64,000 nucleotides of DNA from Micromonospora olivasterospora (GCF_007830265.1 NZ_VLKE01000001.1:6262001-6326000), one strand, 5' to 3'. Counted from the stretch's first letter, positions 17,634-26,903 are shown. Translations and numbers: made by a program. The notes: generated by a model not told the origin, from the letters alone.

Positions 17634-18545
17634 TCAGATCCGGGCCAGGTCGGCCCAGTCGCGGATGACGAACACGTCGTCGGCGGCGGCGACGTGACAG
17701 GCGGAGTGCCCGCCGAAGTGGGCCGGGAAGACCAGCAACGAGCGGTCCGCGGCCTCGGCGAGGAGGCGGCGGCGGGACGCCCGGGCCAGCGCCGGGTCCT
17801 CGCAGAAGCAGCTGTTGACGTCCGGGTCCGCTATCTGCACGGGTGAGTGGATGATGTCGCCGACGAAGAGCGCGCCGGCGTTCCCGGACTCCAGCCGCAG
17901 CACCGCGGAGCCGGGGGTGTGCCCGGGCGTGGCCTGCAACACCAGGTCGGAATCGATCCGGTACTCGCCGCTCCAGAGCTCGACGAGTCCCGCGCGGTGC
18001 ACCGGGACGACGCTGTCCTCGAAGACGTTCTGGTTGCCGTCGGCCGGCGGCCGCGGGTTCCGCACCGGGTCCCAGAACTCGAAGTCCTCCTGGGTGATGA
18101 GGTAGCGCGCGTTCGGGAAGGTGGGCACCCAGCCGCGGCCCTCCAGACGGGTGTTCCACCCGACGTGGTCGACGTGGAGGTGGGTGTTGACGACGACGTC
18201 CACGTCCTCCGGTGCGACCCCCGCCGCGGCCAGGTCCGCCAGGTACGCCGTGTCGTGGTGGGCGTAGACCGGGGCGTAGGGGCGTTCCTTGCCGTTGCCG
18301 GCGCCGGTGTCGACCAGGATCACCGCCCCCTGGCTGCGGATCAGCCAGGTGTGCAGCACCGAGCGGAGCTGCCCTTGGCCGGCGTCGAAGAAGTCCGGGT
18401 CTAGCCATCCGGCGTTGTCCCGCCAGTACGCGGGGTCGCTGTCCGGGAACAGGAAGCCGGGGGTCGCCGGGCTGGGGCCGGCGTGCTCCTGGATCCGGGT
18501 GATCTCGACGCCGCCGATGACGACCGTCTGCGGCCCGCTCACCAC
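17634..18545 (-). CDS. MBL-fold metallo-hydrolase
   Basis: This 303-residue metallo-beta-lactamase-fold protein has VDTGAGNGKERP, the zinc motif THLHVDHVGW, a later His in TPGHTPGSAVLRL, the bridging Asp in FVGDIIHSPVQ and a C-terminal PAHFGGH. It resembles AHL-lactonase/hydrolase-type MBL proteins and probably opens a lactone or similar ester in the pathway. It overlaps the upstream monooxygenase gene by 7 bases. Confidence 0.87.
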   Translation of the reverse strand: MVSGPQTVVIGGVEITRIQEHAGPSPATPGFLFPDSDPAYWRDNAGWLDPDFFDAGQGQLRSVLHTWLIRSQGAVILVDTGAGNGKERPYAPVYAHHDTAYLADLAAAGVAPEDVDVVVNTHLHVDHVGWNTRLEGRGWVPTFPNARYLITQEDFEFWDPVRNPRPPADGNQNVFEDSVVPVHRAGLVELWSGEYRIDSDLVLQATPGHTPGSAVLRLESGNAGALFVGDIIHSPVQIADPDVNSCFCEDPALARASRRRLLAEAADRSLLVFPAHFGGHSACHVAAADDVFVIRDWADLARI

Positions 18546-19714
18546 GACCGGTTCACCTCCGGCACCGGGTACGCCGCCTCGATCTCGGGCGTGGCCGAGG
18601 AGAGCACGAAGTTCGCCGTCTCCATGACCTCGGGGGTGAAGCCGTTGCCCTTGGCCAGCGTGCGGGTCTCGGCCATGTAGGCGCTACGCGCCTGGGCGGC
18701 GTCGGTCATGCTCCGCTCACGCTGCTCCCACACCGCGAGCGCCTCGCCGATCTCGTCGTACTGGTCGAGGGTGTGGGCGAGTTCGACCGCGTTGACGAGG
18801 CCGACGCTGGCCCCCTGCCCGAGCGCGGGACACATGGCGTGGGCCGCGTCCCCGACGAGCACCGCCCGACCGGTCGACCAGGGCGTCACCCGGTTGGTCT
18901 GGTAGCTGTCGTGTCGGCCGCCCTCGGCCCTGCCGGCCAGCTCCACCGCCGTGGCCAGGTGCGGGAAGCGCTTCGACCAGACCTCGACGTCGATCGGGAT
19001 TCGCGAGGCCCGTTCGTTGGTGGTGGTCGCCATCATGCCCAGGTAGATCGTGTCGGGCCCGGTGGGGATGAACAGGATGCGCATCGGGTCCGGCTCCAGC
19101 GTCCAGAAGTCGATGACCCGGTCCCACTCGGGGCCCTGGAACTCCTCGGGCCGCGGGATCAGGACCCGGCAGACGCCGTCCTGGTACCTCTTGCGTTCCT
19201 GGGTGAGCTCGCCCAGCGAGTTACGTACGACCGAGCCGGCGCCGTCGGCACCGACCACCAGGTCGGCCGCCAGCCGGGCCCCGTCCGCCAGGAGCAGGGC
19301 GCCCGACGGGTCGGCGCCCACCGCCCGGGAACCGGTGACGATCTCGACCCCGGCCTCACGGGCAGCCGAAACGAGCAGCGCGTGCAGCTTTGGCCGGGTT
19401 ATCGCCCAGTAGGGATAGCCGGCCAGCTCCGACGAGACCGGGTCGCCGTTCAGGCTGGTGTCGTAGGTGCCGGGCTGTACGCCGTTCGCCCGGATTGCCC
19501 CGGCTACCCCGATGACCTCGAGGGCCAGCATCGCGTTGCGCCACAGCAGGATGCCGGCGCCGAAGTCGCGCACCTGGTCGTTCTGCTCGTGCAGGCGGAC
19601 GGTCCAGCCACGGCGGGCGAGCGCGATGCTCACGGTGAGACCGGCGAACCCGGCGCCCGCGACCTCGGCGTGGCGGGTACCGCCGGTGGGGCTTGTCGGG
19701 CGGATTCCTGTCAT
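18539..19714 (-). CDS. FAD-dependent aromatic-ring monooxygenase (salicylate/6-hydroxynicotinate hydroxylase-like)
   Basis: This 391-residue group A flavoprotein monooxygenase has the FAD motif AGAGFAGLTVSIALARRGW, the DG fingerprint LVVGADGAGSVVRNSL, and the GD motif LVGDAAHAMCPALGQGASVGLVNAVEL. These enzymes hydroxylate an aromatic ring with NAD(P)H and oxygen. Overall shape and length match the salicylate hydroxylase and NicC group. The ATG at 19714 has GGAGG seven bases upstream and overlaps the upstream stop in ATGA. It is the likely ring-activating step of this operon. Confidence 0.87.
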   Translation of the reverse strand: MTGIRPTSPTGGTRHAEVAGAGFAGLTVSIALARRGWTVRLHEQNDQVRDFGAGILLWRNAMLALEVIGVAGAIRANGVQPGTYDTSLNGDPVSSELAGYPYWAITRPKLHALLVSAAREAGVEIVTGSRAVGADPSGALLLADGARLAADLVVGADGAGSVVRNSLGELTQERKRYQDGVCRVLIPRPEEFQGPEWDRVIDFWTLEPDPMRILFIPTGPDTIYLGMMATTTNERASRIPIDVEVWSKRFPHLATAVELAGRAEGGRHDSYQTNRVTPWSTGRAVLVGDAAHAMCPALGQGASVGLVNAVELAHTLDQYDEIGEALAVWEQRERSMTDAAQARSAYMAETRTLAKGNGFTPEVMETANFVLSSATPEIEAAYPVPEVNRSW

Positions 19715-20244
19715 CTCGGTGCCTCCGCGTCCACCCACACGGTCATGTTCCCTCGCGCCAGCGTGTGAAAGTGCAGGTTGAAGCCCAGGACGACCGGGGT
19801 CAGCTCGGGATCGATCTCGAGCGCGGGGACGTCGACCGCGTGGACGATGAACACGTAGCGGTGGCGGCCCGAGCCCGTCGGCGGGTTGGGGCCGATGTAC
19901 TGGCGCATCCGCAGGTCGTTGGGGAGGGTGAGGGACCCCGGCGGCATCGGTCCGTCCGGCGCACCGGCGCCGGCGGGCAGCGAGGTCACGGAGGCGGGAA
20001 TGTTCGCCACGGCCCAGTGCATGAAACCGACCCCGGTGGGAGCGTCCGGGTCGTAGCAGGTGATCGCGAAGCTCTTGGTCTCGGCCGGGAAGTCCGCCCA
20101 GGCGAGGTGGGGTGAGGCGTTCGTGCCGCCGATGTCCGGATCGCGGTAGGGCAGCGGCATCTCCGTGCCGTCGACGAGGTCGTTGCTGAATACCCGCAGC
20201 GGTGGCGCCGGGGTCACGGCCGCGTAGGGGTCGTCGTTGATCAC
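19711..20244 (-). CDS. YbhB/YbcL-family (PEBP-like) protein
   Basis: This 177-residue protein is of the bacterial phosphatidylethanolamine-binding-protein family, with ASPHLAWADFP, CYDPDAPTGVGFMHWAVANIP and the GPNPPTGSGRHRYVFIVHAVD block, all hallmarks of the YbhB fold. Biochemical function is generally unknown. The GTG start at 20244 follows GGAGAA. Being embedded and coupled inside a catabolic operon is unusual for this family and may mean it binds a pathway intermediate. Confidence 0.87.
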   Translation of the reverse strand: MINDDPYAAVTPAPPLRVFSNDLVDGTEMPLPYRDPDIGGTNASPHLAWADFPAETKSFAITCYDPDAPTGVGFMHWAVANIPASVTSLPAGAGAPDGPMPPGSLTLPNDLRMRQYIGPNPPTGSGRHRYVFIVHAVDVPALEIDPELTPVVLGFNLHFHTLARGNMTVWVDAEAPR

Positions 20245-20261
20245 AGTTTCTCCTGTCCCGA

Positions 20262-21014
20262 TCACTTGTCGGCGATCGGTGCGGTGTCGACGCGGACTGT
20301 GCGGATCGTGGTGCGGATGTCCCAGGTGCCGGCCCAGCCGTCCGGCAGGGCGACGGCGCTGCCGGGGGTCAACTCGTGCGAGGTGCCGTCCTCGTCCGCG
20401 ACGGTGGCCTCGCCGGAGATGACGTACAGGTAGGAGGCCCCCTCGGCCGCCGCCCGCCGGTACACCCCCGGTCGGCGTTCCTGCACGGCGCACCGGCCGT
20501 CGGGGCCGTCGAACACGACGGTCTCGGCGACCGGCGGCGCCCAGGAGGCCCCTCCCGCCACCGGCGGGAGCTGCAGGTCACCTCCGTGCACGTCGGCCGC
20601 GGCCAGGAAGGCGGACGGCTGCACGCCCTCGCGGTACGGCGGCACCGGGGTCGTGTGCAGGTAGACCTTCCGGATGGTCTCGCGGATGTCCCAGGCGCCG
20701 ACCCAGCCGTACGGCAGCACGATCACGCTGCCGGCGGTCAGCTCGTGGGTGGTGCCGTCCTCGTCCGTGATGGTGGCCTCGCCGGAGATGATGTACATGA
20801 ACGAGCCCCGCCTGTCCTTCACGCGGGGATAGACACCGGCGTCGCACGCCCAGACGGCGAAGAACGAGCCCGCAGCGTCGTACAGGACTCTCTCGTAGGC
20901 GAACGGCGCGCCCCGGAGGATCGGCTCCATCGAGATCTCGACGGGGAGCTGGCCTTCCAGGACGGCCCCAGCGTCCAGGAACACCGAGGAATGAGTGGTC
21001 TGGTTCGTCGTCAT
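20262..21014 (-). CDS. Bicupin of the DUF861/Cupin_3 type, internally duplicated
   Basis: This 250-residue protein has two cupin halves arisen by duplication. The first contains YIISGEATITDEDGTTHELT and VLPYGWVGAWDIRETIRKVY. The second contains YVISGEATVADEDGTSHELT and ALPDGWAGTWDIRTTIRTVR. The halves also match closely at the DNA level (about 20290-20440 against 20670-20820). DUF861 cupins have a small-molecule-binding beta barrel and are often found with amidohydrolases. Neither half shows the classic HxH metal set, so a binding or isomerase role without canonical metal ligands is possible. Confidence 0.85.
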   Translation of the reverse strand: MTTNQTTHSSVFLDAGAVLEGQLPVEISMEPILRGAPFAYERVLYDAAGSFFAVWACDAGVYPRVKDRRGSFMYIISGEATITDEDGTTHELTAGSVIVLPYGWVGAWDIRETIRKVYLHTTPVPPYREGVQPSAFLAAADVHGGDLQLPPVAGGASWAPPVAETVVFDGPDGRCAVQERRPGVYRRAAAEGASYLYVISGEATVADEDGTSHELTPGSAVALPDGWAGTWDIRTTIRTVRVDTAPIADK

Positions 21015-21033
21015 GGCTCTTTCCGTAGAACAG

Positions 21034-21933
21034 TCAGTGGGCGGTTCGGGCCAGTTCGGTCGTGTTCAGCGGGGGCGCCGCGGGTGCCTCGATGCCGAGC
21101 AGGTCGAACGAGGGGCGGTGCAGGATCCCGTGCAGTTCCTCGTCGGTGATGGGCGTGTGCGCGATCTGCCGCATCCGCGCGACGATCCGTTCGAGGGCGG
21201 TGGTCGCGCTGGCGGCGGACACCATCGGGGAGTCGCTGCCGAAGAGCACCTTGGAGAGGACGCCGTACTCCTTGGCGGCCGAGAAGGCGTTCGCCAGCAC
21301 CGTCGGACGGCTCGCGATCGCGGACGTGTCGGCGAAGACGTTGGGGTGCCGGCGCATCACGACGACGGTCTCGTAGATCCACGGGTGACCCATGTGTGCG
21401 ACCACGATCCGCAGGTCGGGGAAGGTGCACGCCACGTCGTCGAGCAGCAGCGGGTTGGCGTCGGGCAGCCGGCCGGCGTTCGCGAAGATCGCGCCCTGGT
21501 GGATCATCACGGGCAGGCCGAGCCGCTCCGCGGTCTTGAAGACCCGCATCGTCATGGGGTGCAGCGGCGAGGTTCCCTGGTAGATCGGCCCCATCTTGAT
21601 GCCGACCAGTCCAAGTTCCGCGTGGCAGCGCTCCACTTCGTCGACGGCGTCGTGGCGGGTCGGGTCGACCGACATGAAGCCGACGGTCTGCCCGCCGACT
21701 TCTCGTACGAATGCGGCGACGGCATCGTTGGGGACCATGATCCCAGAGGCCTGCGCCTGGAGCCCGAAGACGATCGTCCGCTCGGCGGGCGCGACGCCCC
21801 GACGGTAGGACTCCACCGTGACCAGGTCGATCTCGTCGGAGGCCAGCGTCTTCGAGACCCGCCCCAGCCCGTCCGTCCAGGGAGAGCGCTGGTGCTCCCG
21901 AGTCCAGAAGTGCGTGTGCACGTCGGTGATCAA
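21034..21933 (-). CDS. Amidohydrolase (ACMSD-type, amidohydrolase_2)
   Basis: This 299-residue TIM-barrel metal hydrolase or decarboxylase has the N-terminal metal motif DVHTHFW, later His residues in VMIHQGAIF and VVAHMGHPWIYE, and the catalytic Asp in FGSDSPM. This branch includes ACMS decarboxylase and aromatic decarboxylases as well as C-C hydrolases. It follows the fused permease gene by only two bases and precedes the bicupin, so it should act early on the imported compound. Confidence 0.88.
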   Translation of the reverse strand: MITDVHTHFWTREHQRSPWTDGLGRVSKTLASDEIDLVTVESYRRGVAPAERTIVFGLQAQASGIMVPNDAVAAFVREVGGQTVGFMSVDPTRHDAVDEVERCHAELGLVGIKMGPIYQGTSPLHPMTMRVFKTAERLGLPVMIHQGAIFANAGRLPDANPLLLDDVACTFPDLRIVVAHMGHPWIYETVVVMRRHPNVFADTSAIASRPTVLANAFSAAKEYGVLSKVLFGSDSPMVSAASATTALERIVARMRQIAHTPITDEELHGILHRPSFDLLGIEAPAAPPLNTTELARTAH

Positions 21934-21935
21934 AG

Positions 21936-24149
21936 TCAGACCTCACTTCGCAGATAGGGAACGGCGAGCGCCTCTGGCGCCTTGTGCCGCCGTTTGCCCT
22001 CGACGGCGAGGGCGACGAGCGCCAGCACGTACGGCATGGCGAGCCACAGGGACACCGGCAACGTCACGGCCGGCCGGACAATGGCGAGCACGACCAGCGC
22101 CGCGACCACGGCCAGGCCGGCGAGCTCGACGGCACCGGCCCGCCGCCGGTCGGGACGGGAGGCGGCAGCCGCACGCCGGACGCGCCCGGCGCCGATGGCC
22201 ACCAGGATGAGTAGGGCCGCGGCAATCCACACCTCACGAGGGATGTCGCCGACGGCCTGCAGCCGCAACTGGGTGGCATCGGTGACCGCGAAGATCGCGA
22301 CGGCAAGGCCCAGACCGCTCAGCCGCCAGCCGCCGAACAGGACGGCGGCGATCGCCAGGTAACCACGCCCGCCGGTCATCGCCTCACGGAAGACACCGAC
22401 GTCGCCGATGGAGATGTATGCTCCCGCCGCTCCGGCGCAGGCCCCGGAGAGCAGGACACCGGCCCAGCGCAGCCCGCGGACGCTGACGCCGGCGGCGTCG
22501 ACGGACACCGGGCTCTCACCGGTCGCCTTCAGGTTGATGCCCCAGGTCGTCCGAGTCAGTGCCAGGGCCACGAGGACGACGACGACGGCCGTGGCATAGA
22601 TGAAGGCGTCCTGGGTGAACAGGGCGGGCCCGAGGACAGGCACGTCCGAGAGCAGCGGAATCGCGAGTCGGGGCAGCGGGTCGAAGGCGCGTGGCTTGCT
22701 GAAGAGGTCGTCGTTGAGGAACGCCGTCAGGCCGTAGCCGAGCAGGGTCAGCGCGATGCCGGAGATGATCTGGTCGACCTTGGTCTCGATCGCGAGCACG
22801 CCCATCAGCGCCCCGAACAGCAGGCCGCCGACGATGCCGCCGAGGAAACCGACCGCGATGTTCCCGGTGCCGGCCATCACGAGGTAGCCGCCGAAGGCGC
22901 CGACGAGCAGCACACCTTCGAGCCCGACGTTCAGTACGCCGGCCCGCTCGGAGACGAGTTCCCCGGTGGCGGCGAGCAGGATCGGAGCGGCGATCGTGAT
23001 CGCCGAGACGAGGAACGCGACGTCGAACATGCCCATGTCAGGCCTCCTCGGTCCGGGCACCGCTGCGGGCGACGACGCCGGCCCGGCGACGGGCGGGGCG
23101 GGCCTGGCCACGGACGGCGCCCTCCTGCCCCTCAGGACGACGGCCGCCACCAGGACCAGCACGATGACGGCGCCCTGGAGCACCGACGCCAGCGAGGACG
23201 GCACATCCAGCTGGGCCTGCATGGCGGTCCCACCGACGTTCAGCGCGGAGAACACGACGGCGGCGGCGACCGCGCCGACCGGTGAGTTGCGCGCCAGCAG
23301 GGCGACCGCGATGCCGTTGAAGCCGACGCCGGCTTCGAATCCGTCGCTCATCCAGGGCGCGGAACCGGCGAAGAGCAGCGCGGCGCCCGCGAGACCGGCG
23401 AACCCACCGGAGATCACGATGGCCGAGACCCCCTCGCGGACCGGATCGATGCCCGACCACCGAGCGGCCTCCTGGTTGCCGCCGGCTACCCGCAGGCGGA
23501 AGCCGAACGCGGTGCGCGACAGCAGCAGCACCACGGCGACGGCGCACACCGGGAGGAGCACCACGTCGTACGAGAGCGTGCGCCCGGGGATCGACTCGAC
23601 GCTCGGCCACAGTGCCGCGGCCGGGAAGTTCGCCGACTGCGGTTGACCGTCCAGGGAGCCCTGCAGCGGCCCCCGGACCAACCAGTTCGCGACCTGGATC
23701 GCGACCAGGTTGAGCAGGAGCGACGACACGATCTCAAGGACCCCGCGCGAGGCCCACAACCAGGCGGTCAGGCCCGCCCAGAGTGCCCCGCCGACGATGC
23801 CGGCGACGGCGGTGAGCCCCACCGCGACCGGGCCCGGCAGGCTTCCGCACTGCAGCCCGACCGCCGTGGCCAGGGATCCACCGGCGAGGATCTGACCGGG
23901 AAAGCCGACGTGCAGACGTCCGGCCCGGGTGGTCAGGATCCAGCCGAGCGCGACGAGGAGCAGCGGCACGGCCTGGGTCAGGGTCGTACCGGCGTTGGCC
24001 GGCGTCCCGAACGTTCCGCTCCAGAAGGCGTGGAACGCGTCGGGCGGCGCCACCCCGATCGCCAGCAGCAGGAACGCGCCGACGACCAGCGCCGCCAAGG
24101 CCACCCCCACCTGCACGAGCAGCCGCATGACCAGGTCTTTCGACAGCAT
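21936..24149 (-). CDS. BMP-type ABC transporter: two permeases fused in one protein
   Basis: One 737-residue frame contains two complete permeases that are normally separate genes. Residues about 1-350 are a NupP/YufP-like permease (VGFPGQILAGGSLATAVG; SSLLLNLVAIQVANWLVRG). After a Pro/Ala/Arg-rich linker (ARPAPPVAGPASSPAAVPGP), residues about 375-680 are a NupQ/YufQ-like permease. It begins at MGMFDVAFLVSAITIAAPIL and contains GVLNVGLEGVLLVGAFGG. No stop codon separates them. The ATG at 24149 overlaps the ATPase stop by one base; a GTG three bases earlier is possible. The C-terminus adds extra hydrophobic helices. Confidence 0.88.
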   Translation of the reverse strand: MLSKDLVMRLLVQVGVALAALVVGAFLLLAIGVAPPDAFHAFWSGTFGTPANAGTTLTQAVPLLLVALGWILTTRAGRLHVGFPGQILAGGSLATAVGLQCGSLPGPVAVGLTAVAGIVGGALWAGLTAWLWASRGVLEIVSSLLLNLVAIQVANWLVRGPLQGSLDGQPQSANFPAAALWPSVESIPGRTLSYDVVLLPVCAVAVVLLLSRTAFGFRLRVAGGNQEAARWSGIDPVREGVSAIVISGGFAGLAGAALLFAGSAPWMSDGFEAGVGFNGIAVALLARNSPVGAVAAAVVFSALNVGGTAMQAQLDVPSSLASVLQGAVIVLVLVAAVVLRGRRAPSVARPAPPVAGPASSPAAVPGPRRPDMGMFDVAFLVSAITIAAPILLAATGELVSERAGVLNVGLEGVLLVGAFGGYLVMAGTGNIAVGFLGGIVGGLLFGALMGVLAIETKVDQIISGIALTLLGYGLTAFLNDDLFSKPRAFDPLPRLAIPLLSDVPVLGPALFTQDAFIYATAVVVVLVALALTRTTWGINLKATGESPVSVDAAGVSVRGLRWAGVLLSGACAGAAGAYISIGDVGVFREAMTGGRGYLAIAAVLFGGWRLSGLGLAVAIFAVTDATQLRLQAVGDIPREVWIAAALLILVAIGAGRVRRAAAASRPDRRRAGAVELAGLAVVAALVVLAIVRPAVTLPVSLWLAMPYVLALVALAVEGKRRHKAPEALAVPYLRSEV

Positions 24150-25720
24150 CACAGGGCCTCTCCCGACGACGTCATGAGGGCGCCGAGGCTGGCGCGGGTG
24201 GCCTTCTCGGCGTCGACGACGCCCTGGATGCGGCCGTGGGCGAGCACCGCGATCCGGTCGGACATCGAGATGACCTCGTCGAGGTCCATGGAGATCAGCA
24301 GCACGGCACCACCGCGTTCGCGGTGCGCGACGAGGCTCCGGTAGACGAAGTCCGCCGCTCGTACGTCGAGACCCCGCACCGGCTGCGCGGCGATCAGCAG
24401 GGCCGGATTCCCCGACAGTTCCCGGGCGAGGACGGCCTTCTGCTGGTTTCCGCCGGAGAGCCGCCCGATCGGCAGGTTCTCGCTGTCGGCGCGCACGTCG
24501 AACTCGTCCATCAGCCGGCGGGCCTCGGCGCACGCCGCCCGGATGTCGAGCAGTCCCCGCCTGTTCAGCGGCGCGCGGCGCAGCGACCGTAGGGTGATGT
24601 TCTCCCACAGGGCCATCCCGGGGACGATCGCCGCGTGGTGCCGGTCCTCCGGAATCACGGCTCCGCCGGCTCGGAAGAACCCTCGCGGCGACCGGTGGGT
24701 GAATGGCCGCCCCGCCAGCTCGATGGTGCCCGACAGCGTCCGCCGGATGCCCACGAGCACCTCGACGAGTTCGGACTGCCCGCTACCGGCGACACCGGCG
24801 ATCCCCAGGATCTCGCCTCGGCGCACCTCGAGGTCGATGCCCTGGAGTGCCTTCGGCCCGGCCGGCTGGCTGTCGTCCCGAGCGACGTCGAGGCCGCGGA
24901 TGGTGAGGACGGCGGGACCCGGCGTGCCGGCGGGGAGCGGCGGACGGTCGGCCACGCGATCGCCGACCATCAGGGTCACCAGGTGGTCGGGGGTCGCCTC
25001 CGCGATGGTTCCCGAGCCGCTCACCGCGCCTCGGCGCAGCACGGTGTACCGGTCCGCGACGCTGAAGACCTCTGAAAGTTTGTGCGAGATCAGGATGACC
25101 GCGTGACCGTCGGCGGCGAGCCGCCGCATCAGGTTGGCGAGTTCGTCCCACTCGCCCGGGCTCAGCGCGGCGCTCGGCTCGTCGAAGATCAGGATCCGGG
25201 CGCCTCGGCACAGCAGCTTGACGATCTCCAGTCGCTGCCGCTCCCCCACCGACGCGTCGGCGACCAGCCGGTCGGGCGTGATCCGCAGGCCGGTCGTCGA
25301 AGCGACCTCCTGTGATCGGTGACGCGCCTCGGCCAGACCGTTGCGCCATGGGACGGCGGCGGGTGCGATGGCGAGGTTCTCCAGCTCGGTCAGGGTCGGT
25401 ACCAGCGTGAAGTGCTGGTGGACCATCCCGATTCCGGCCCGTAGTGCGTGCTCGGGCTTGCGGAAGCGCACCGGCTCTCCGTCGAGCTCGATGCCACCCT
25501 CATCGGGGGCGTAGAGGCCGGTGACGATCCGCATGAGCGTCGTCTTGCCCGCACCGTTCTCGCCGAGGAGGGCGTGGATCTCACCCCAGGCGATGTCGAG
25601 GTCGACGGCGTCGTTGGCGACGAAGGAGCCGAACCTCTTGGTCACTCCGGTGAGCCGGAGAGCGGGGGCTCTGGTGTCCGCGCCGCGCAGGGCGGGGCCG
25701 GAATCGGGACGAGTCTTCAT
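24149..25720 (-). CDS. BMP-type ABC transporter ATP-binding protein
   Basis: This 523-residue duplicated ATPase is of the YufO/XylG type. Domain 1 has Walker A GENGAGKTT, signature VGERQRLEI and Walker B ILIFDEPSAAL. Domain 2 has the LSGGNQQKAVLAREL signature, a degenerate Walker A (GVAGSGQSE) and AAQPVRGLD in place of the DEPT Walker B, which suggests it does not hydrolyse ATP. The ATG at 25720 is chosen because homology starts at once; the longer frame overlaps the binding-protein gene. It energises the fused permease immediately downstream. Confidence 0.9.
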   Translation of the reverse strand: MKTRPDSGPALRGADTRAPALRLTGVTKRFGSFVANDAVDLDIAWGEIHALLGENGAGKTTLMRIVTGLYAPDEGGIELDGEPVRFRKPEHALRAGIGMVHQHFTLVPTLTELENLAIAPAAVPWRNGLAEARHRSQEVASTTGLRITPDRLVADASVGERQRLEIVKLLCRGARILIFDEPSAALSPGEWDELANLMRRLAADGHAVILISHKLSEVFSVADRYTVLRRGAVSGSGTIAEATPDHLVTLMVGDRVADRPPLPAGTPGPAVLTIRGLDVARDDSQPAGPKALQGIDLEVRRGEILGIAGVAGSGQSELVEVLVGIRRTLSGTIELAGRPFTHRSPRGFFRAGGAVIPEDRHHAAIVPGMALWENITLRSLRRAPLNRRGLLDIRAACAEARRLMDEFDVRADSENLPIGRLSGGNQQKAVLARELSGNPALLIAAQPVRGLDVRAADFVYRSLVAHRERGGAVLLISMDLDEVISMSDRIAVLAHGRIQGVVDAEKATRASLGALMTSSGEAL

Positions 25721-25730
25721 CGACGGCGGC

Positions 25731-26762
25731 CTAACGCTGCTCGAAGTGGTAGGCCGGCTTGGGAAGGAGAACACCCTTGTCGGCGACGATCTTGCCGTCG
25801 GTGATGTCCTTGGTGATCCGCTCGACGAGCGCCTTCTCCTCCGCCGTTCCCTTGCCCGGGCAGAACTCGAACCGCAGCGCGCCGGTGCCAAGGCCGTAGC
25901 TGATGGCGCCAGCCGGCAGCTTGTCGGCGGCGGCGTCGGCGACAGCGTTCTTCAGGATGTCGGACCAGCTCACTACGCCGGAGCCGATGATGTGGGGACT
26001 CGAGTCGCAGTGCAGGGCAAAGACGTCGTACACGTCGGCGGGGCTGGCGGACCCGCCGACGGCCTGGTAGACGCCCCCGGAGCCACTGTCGAGGTCGGAG
26101 AGGATCGAGTCGACGCCACTGGCGATCATGGCTTCGGCGGCCTGCTTCGCCTTGCCGACATCGTTGTAGTCGCCGGTGTAGGTCTGCACGACCTTGGTGT
26201 TCGGGTTCTCCAGCGCGGCTCCCTGAGCCATGCCGTAGTACCACGCGCCCGACGCGGGAACCTGGAGGCCGGCGATCATCCCGAGTTTCTTGGTCCGGGA
26301 GTGCGCCGAGGCGACGGCCCCGACGACGATGGCGTTGTAGCCGACGGCGGCGCTGACCGAGGTCACGTTCTCGGCGTAGGCGTCGAGGTCGGCGGCCACC
26401 AGGATGAAGCGCACCTTCGGATACTTCGGTGCCACGACCGCGACGGACTTGTTGAACGAGGCGCCGTCGGCGACCACGATCTGGTTCTTCGCGGCCAGCG
26501 ACTCAAGGCCCTGGATCTGCTCCTGGGAGTTGGCGGCGTTGTCGACGATGGAGGACAGCTTGAGGTTCTTGTCAGCCTCGATCGCCGCGTTGACGCCGGC
26601 CAGGCCGAACTGGGTGAACCCGCCGTCGTTGCGGGGAGCCTGGGAGATGAAACCGATGCTCTTGGTCCCGTCGGCGGCCGCTACTTCGCCCGAGGGCCCA
26701 CACGCCGAGAGCGCGAGGGGTATGGCGGTAACGGCTGACAAGACCCTGATCTTGGTACGCAT
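25731..26762 (-). CDS. BMP-family substrate-binding lipoprotein
   Basis: This 343-residue protein has a lipoprotein signal (LSAVTAIPLALSACG) and a BMP/PnrA/Med-type binding domain. Recognisable stretches are GFISQAPRNDGGFTQFG, VGYNAIVVGAVASA, KLGMIAGLQVPASGAWYYG and GVDSILSDLDSGSGG. BMP proteins typically bind nucleosides or other purine-like ligands, but catabolic relatives bind diverse compounds. The ATG at 26762 is preceded by AAAGGG. It is the first gene of the importer operon, and the inverted repeat at 26825-26903 lies directly upstream. Confidence 0.88.
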   Translation of the reverse strand: MRTKIRVLSAVTAIPLALSACGPSGEVAAADGTKSIGFISQAPRNDGGFTQFGLAGVNAAIEADKNLKLSSIVDNAANSQEQIQGLESLAAKNQIVVADGASFNKSVAVVAPKYPKVRFILVAADLDAYAENVTSVSAAVGYNAIVVGAVASAHSRTKKLGMIAGLQVPASGAWYYGMAQGAALENPNTKVVQTYTGDYNDVGKAKQAAEAMIASGVDSILSDLDSGSGGVYQAVGGSASPADVYDVFALHCDSSPHIIGSGVVSWSDILKNAVADAAADKLPAGAISYGLGTGALRFEFCPGKGTAEEKALVERITKDITDGKIVADKGVLLPKPAYHFEQR

Positions 26763-26824
26763 GCGAGCCCTTTCGTCGGCTGCTGCCCGTTCAGGTAACA
26801 GGGGTGAAACGGACCGTTGAAGAG

Positions 26825-26903
26825 ACTGGTATGGCAGATACAGGCGCGTAGACTGCGGAAACGCGGTGACGTGACCCAGATACTGCTGATCTGCCATACC
26901 AGT
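26825..26903. promoter_or_regulatory. Perfect 15-bp inverted repeat pair, candidate GntR operators
   Basis: ACTGGTATGGCAGAT (26825-26839) and ATCTGCCATACCAGT (26889-26903) are exact reverse complements separated by 49 bases. They lie 63-141 bp upstream of the BMP-lipoprotein start. The TGGTAT core is of the kind bound by FadR-type GntR proteins, and the GntR gene ends 150 bp away. Fourteen bases of the right arm recur at 14805-14818. Two opposed sites around a promoter could allow looping or cooperative repression. Confidence 0.7.
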
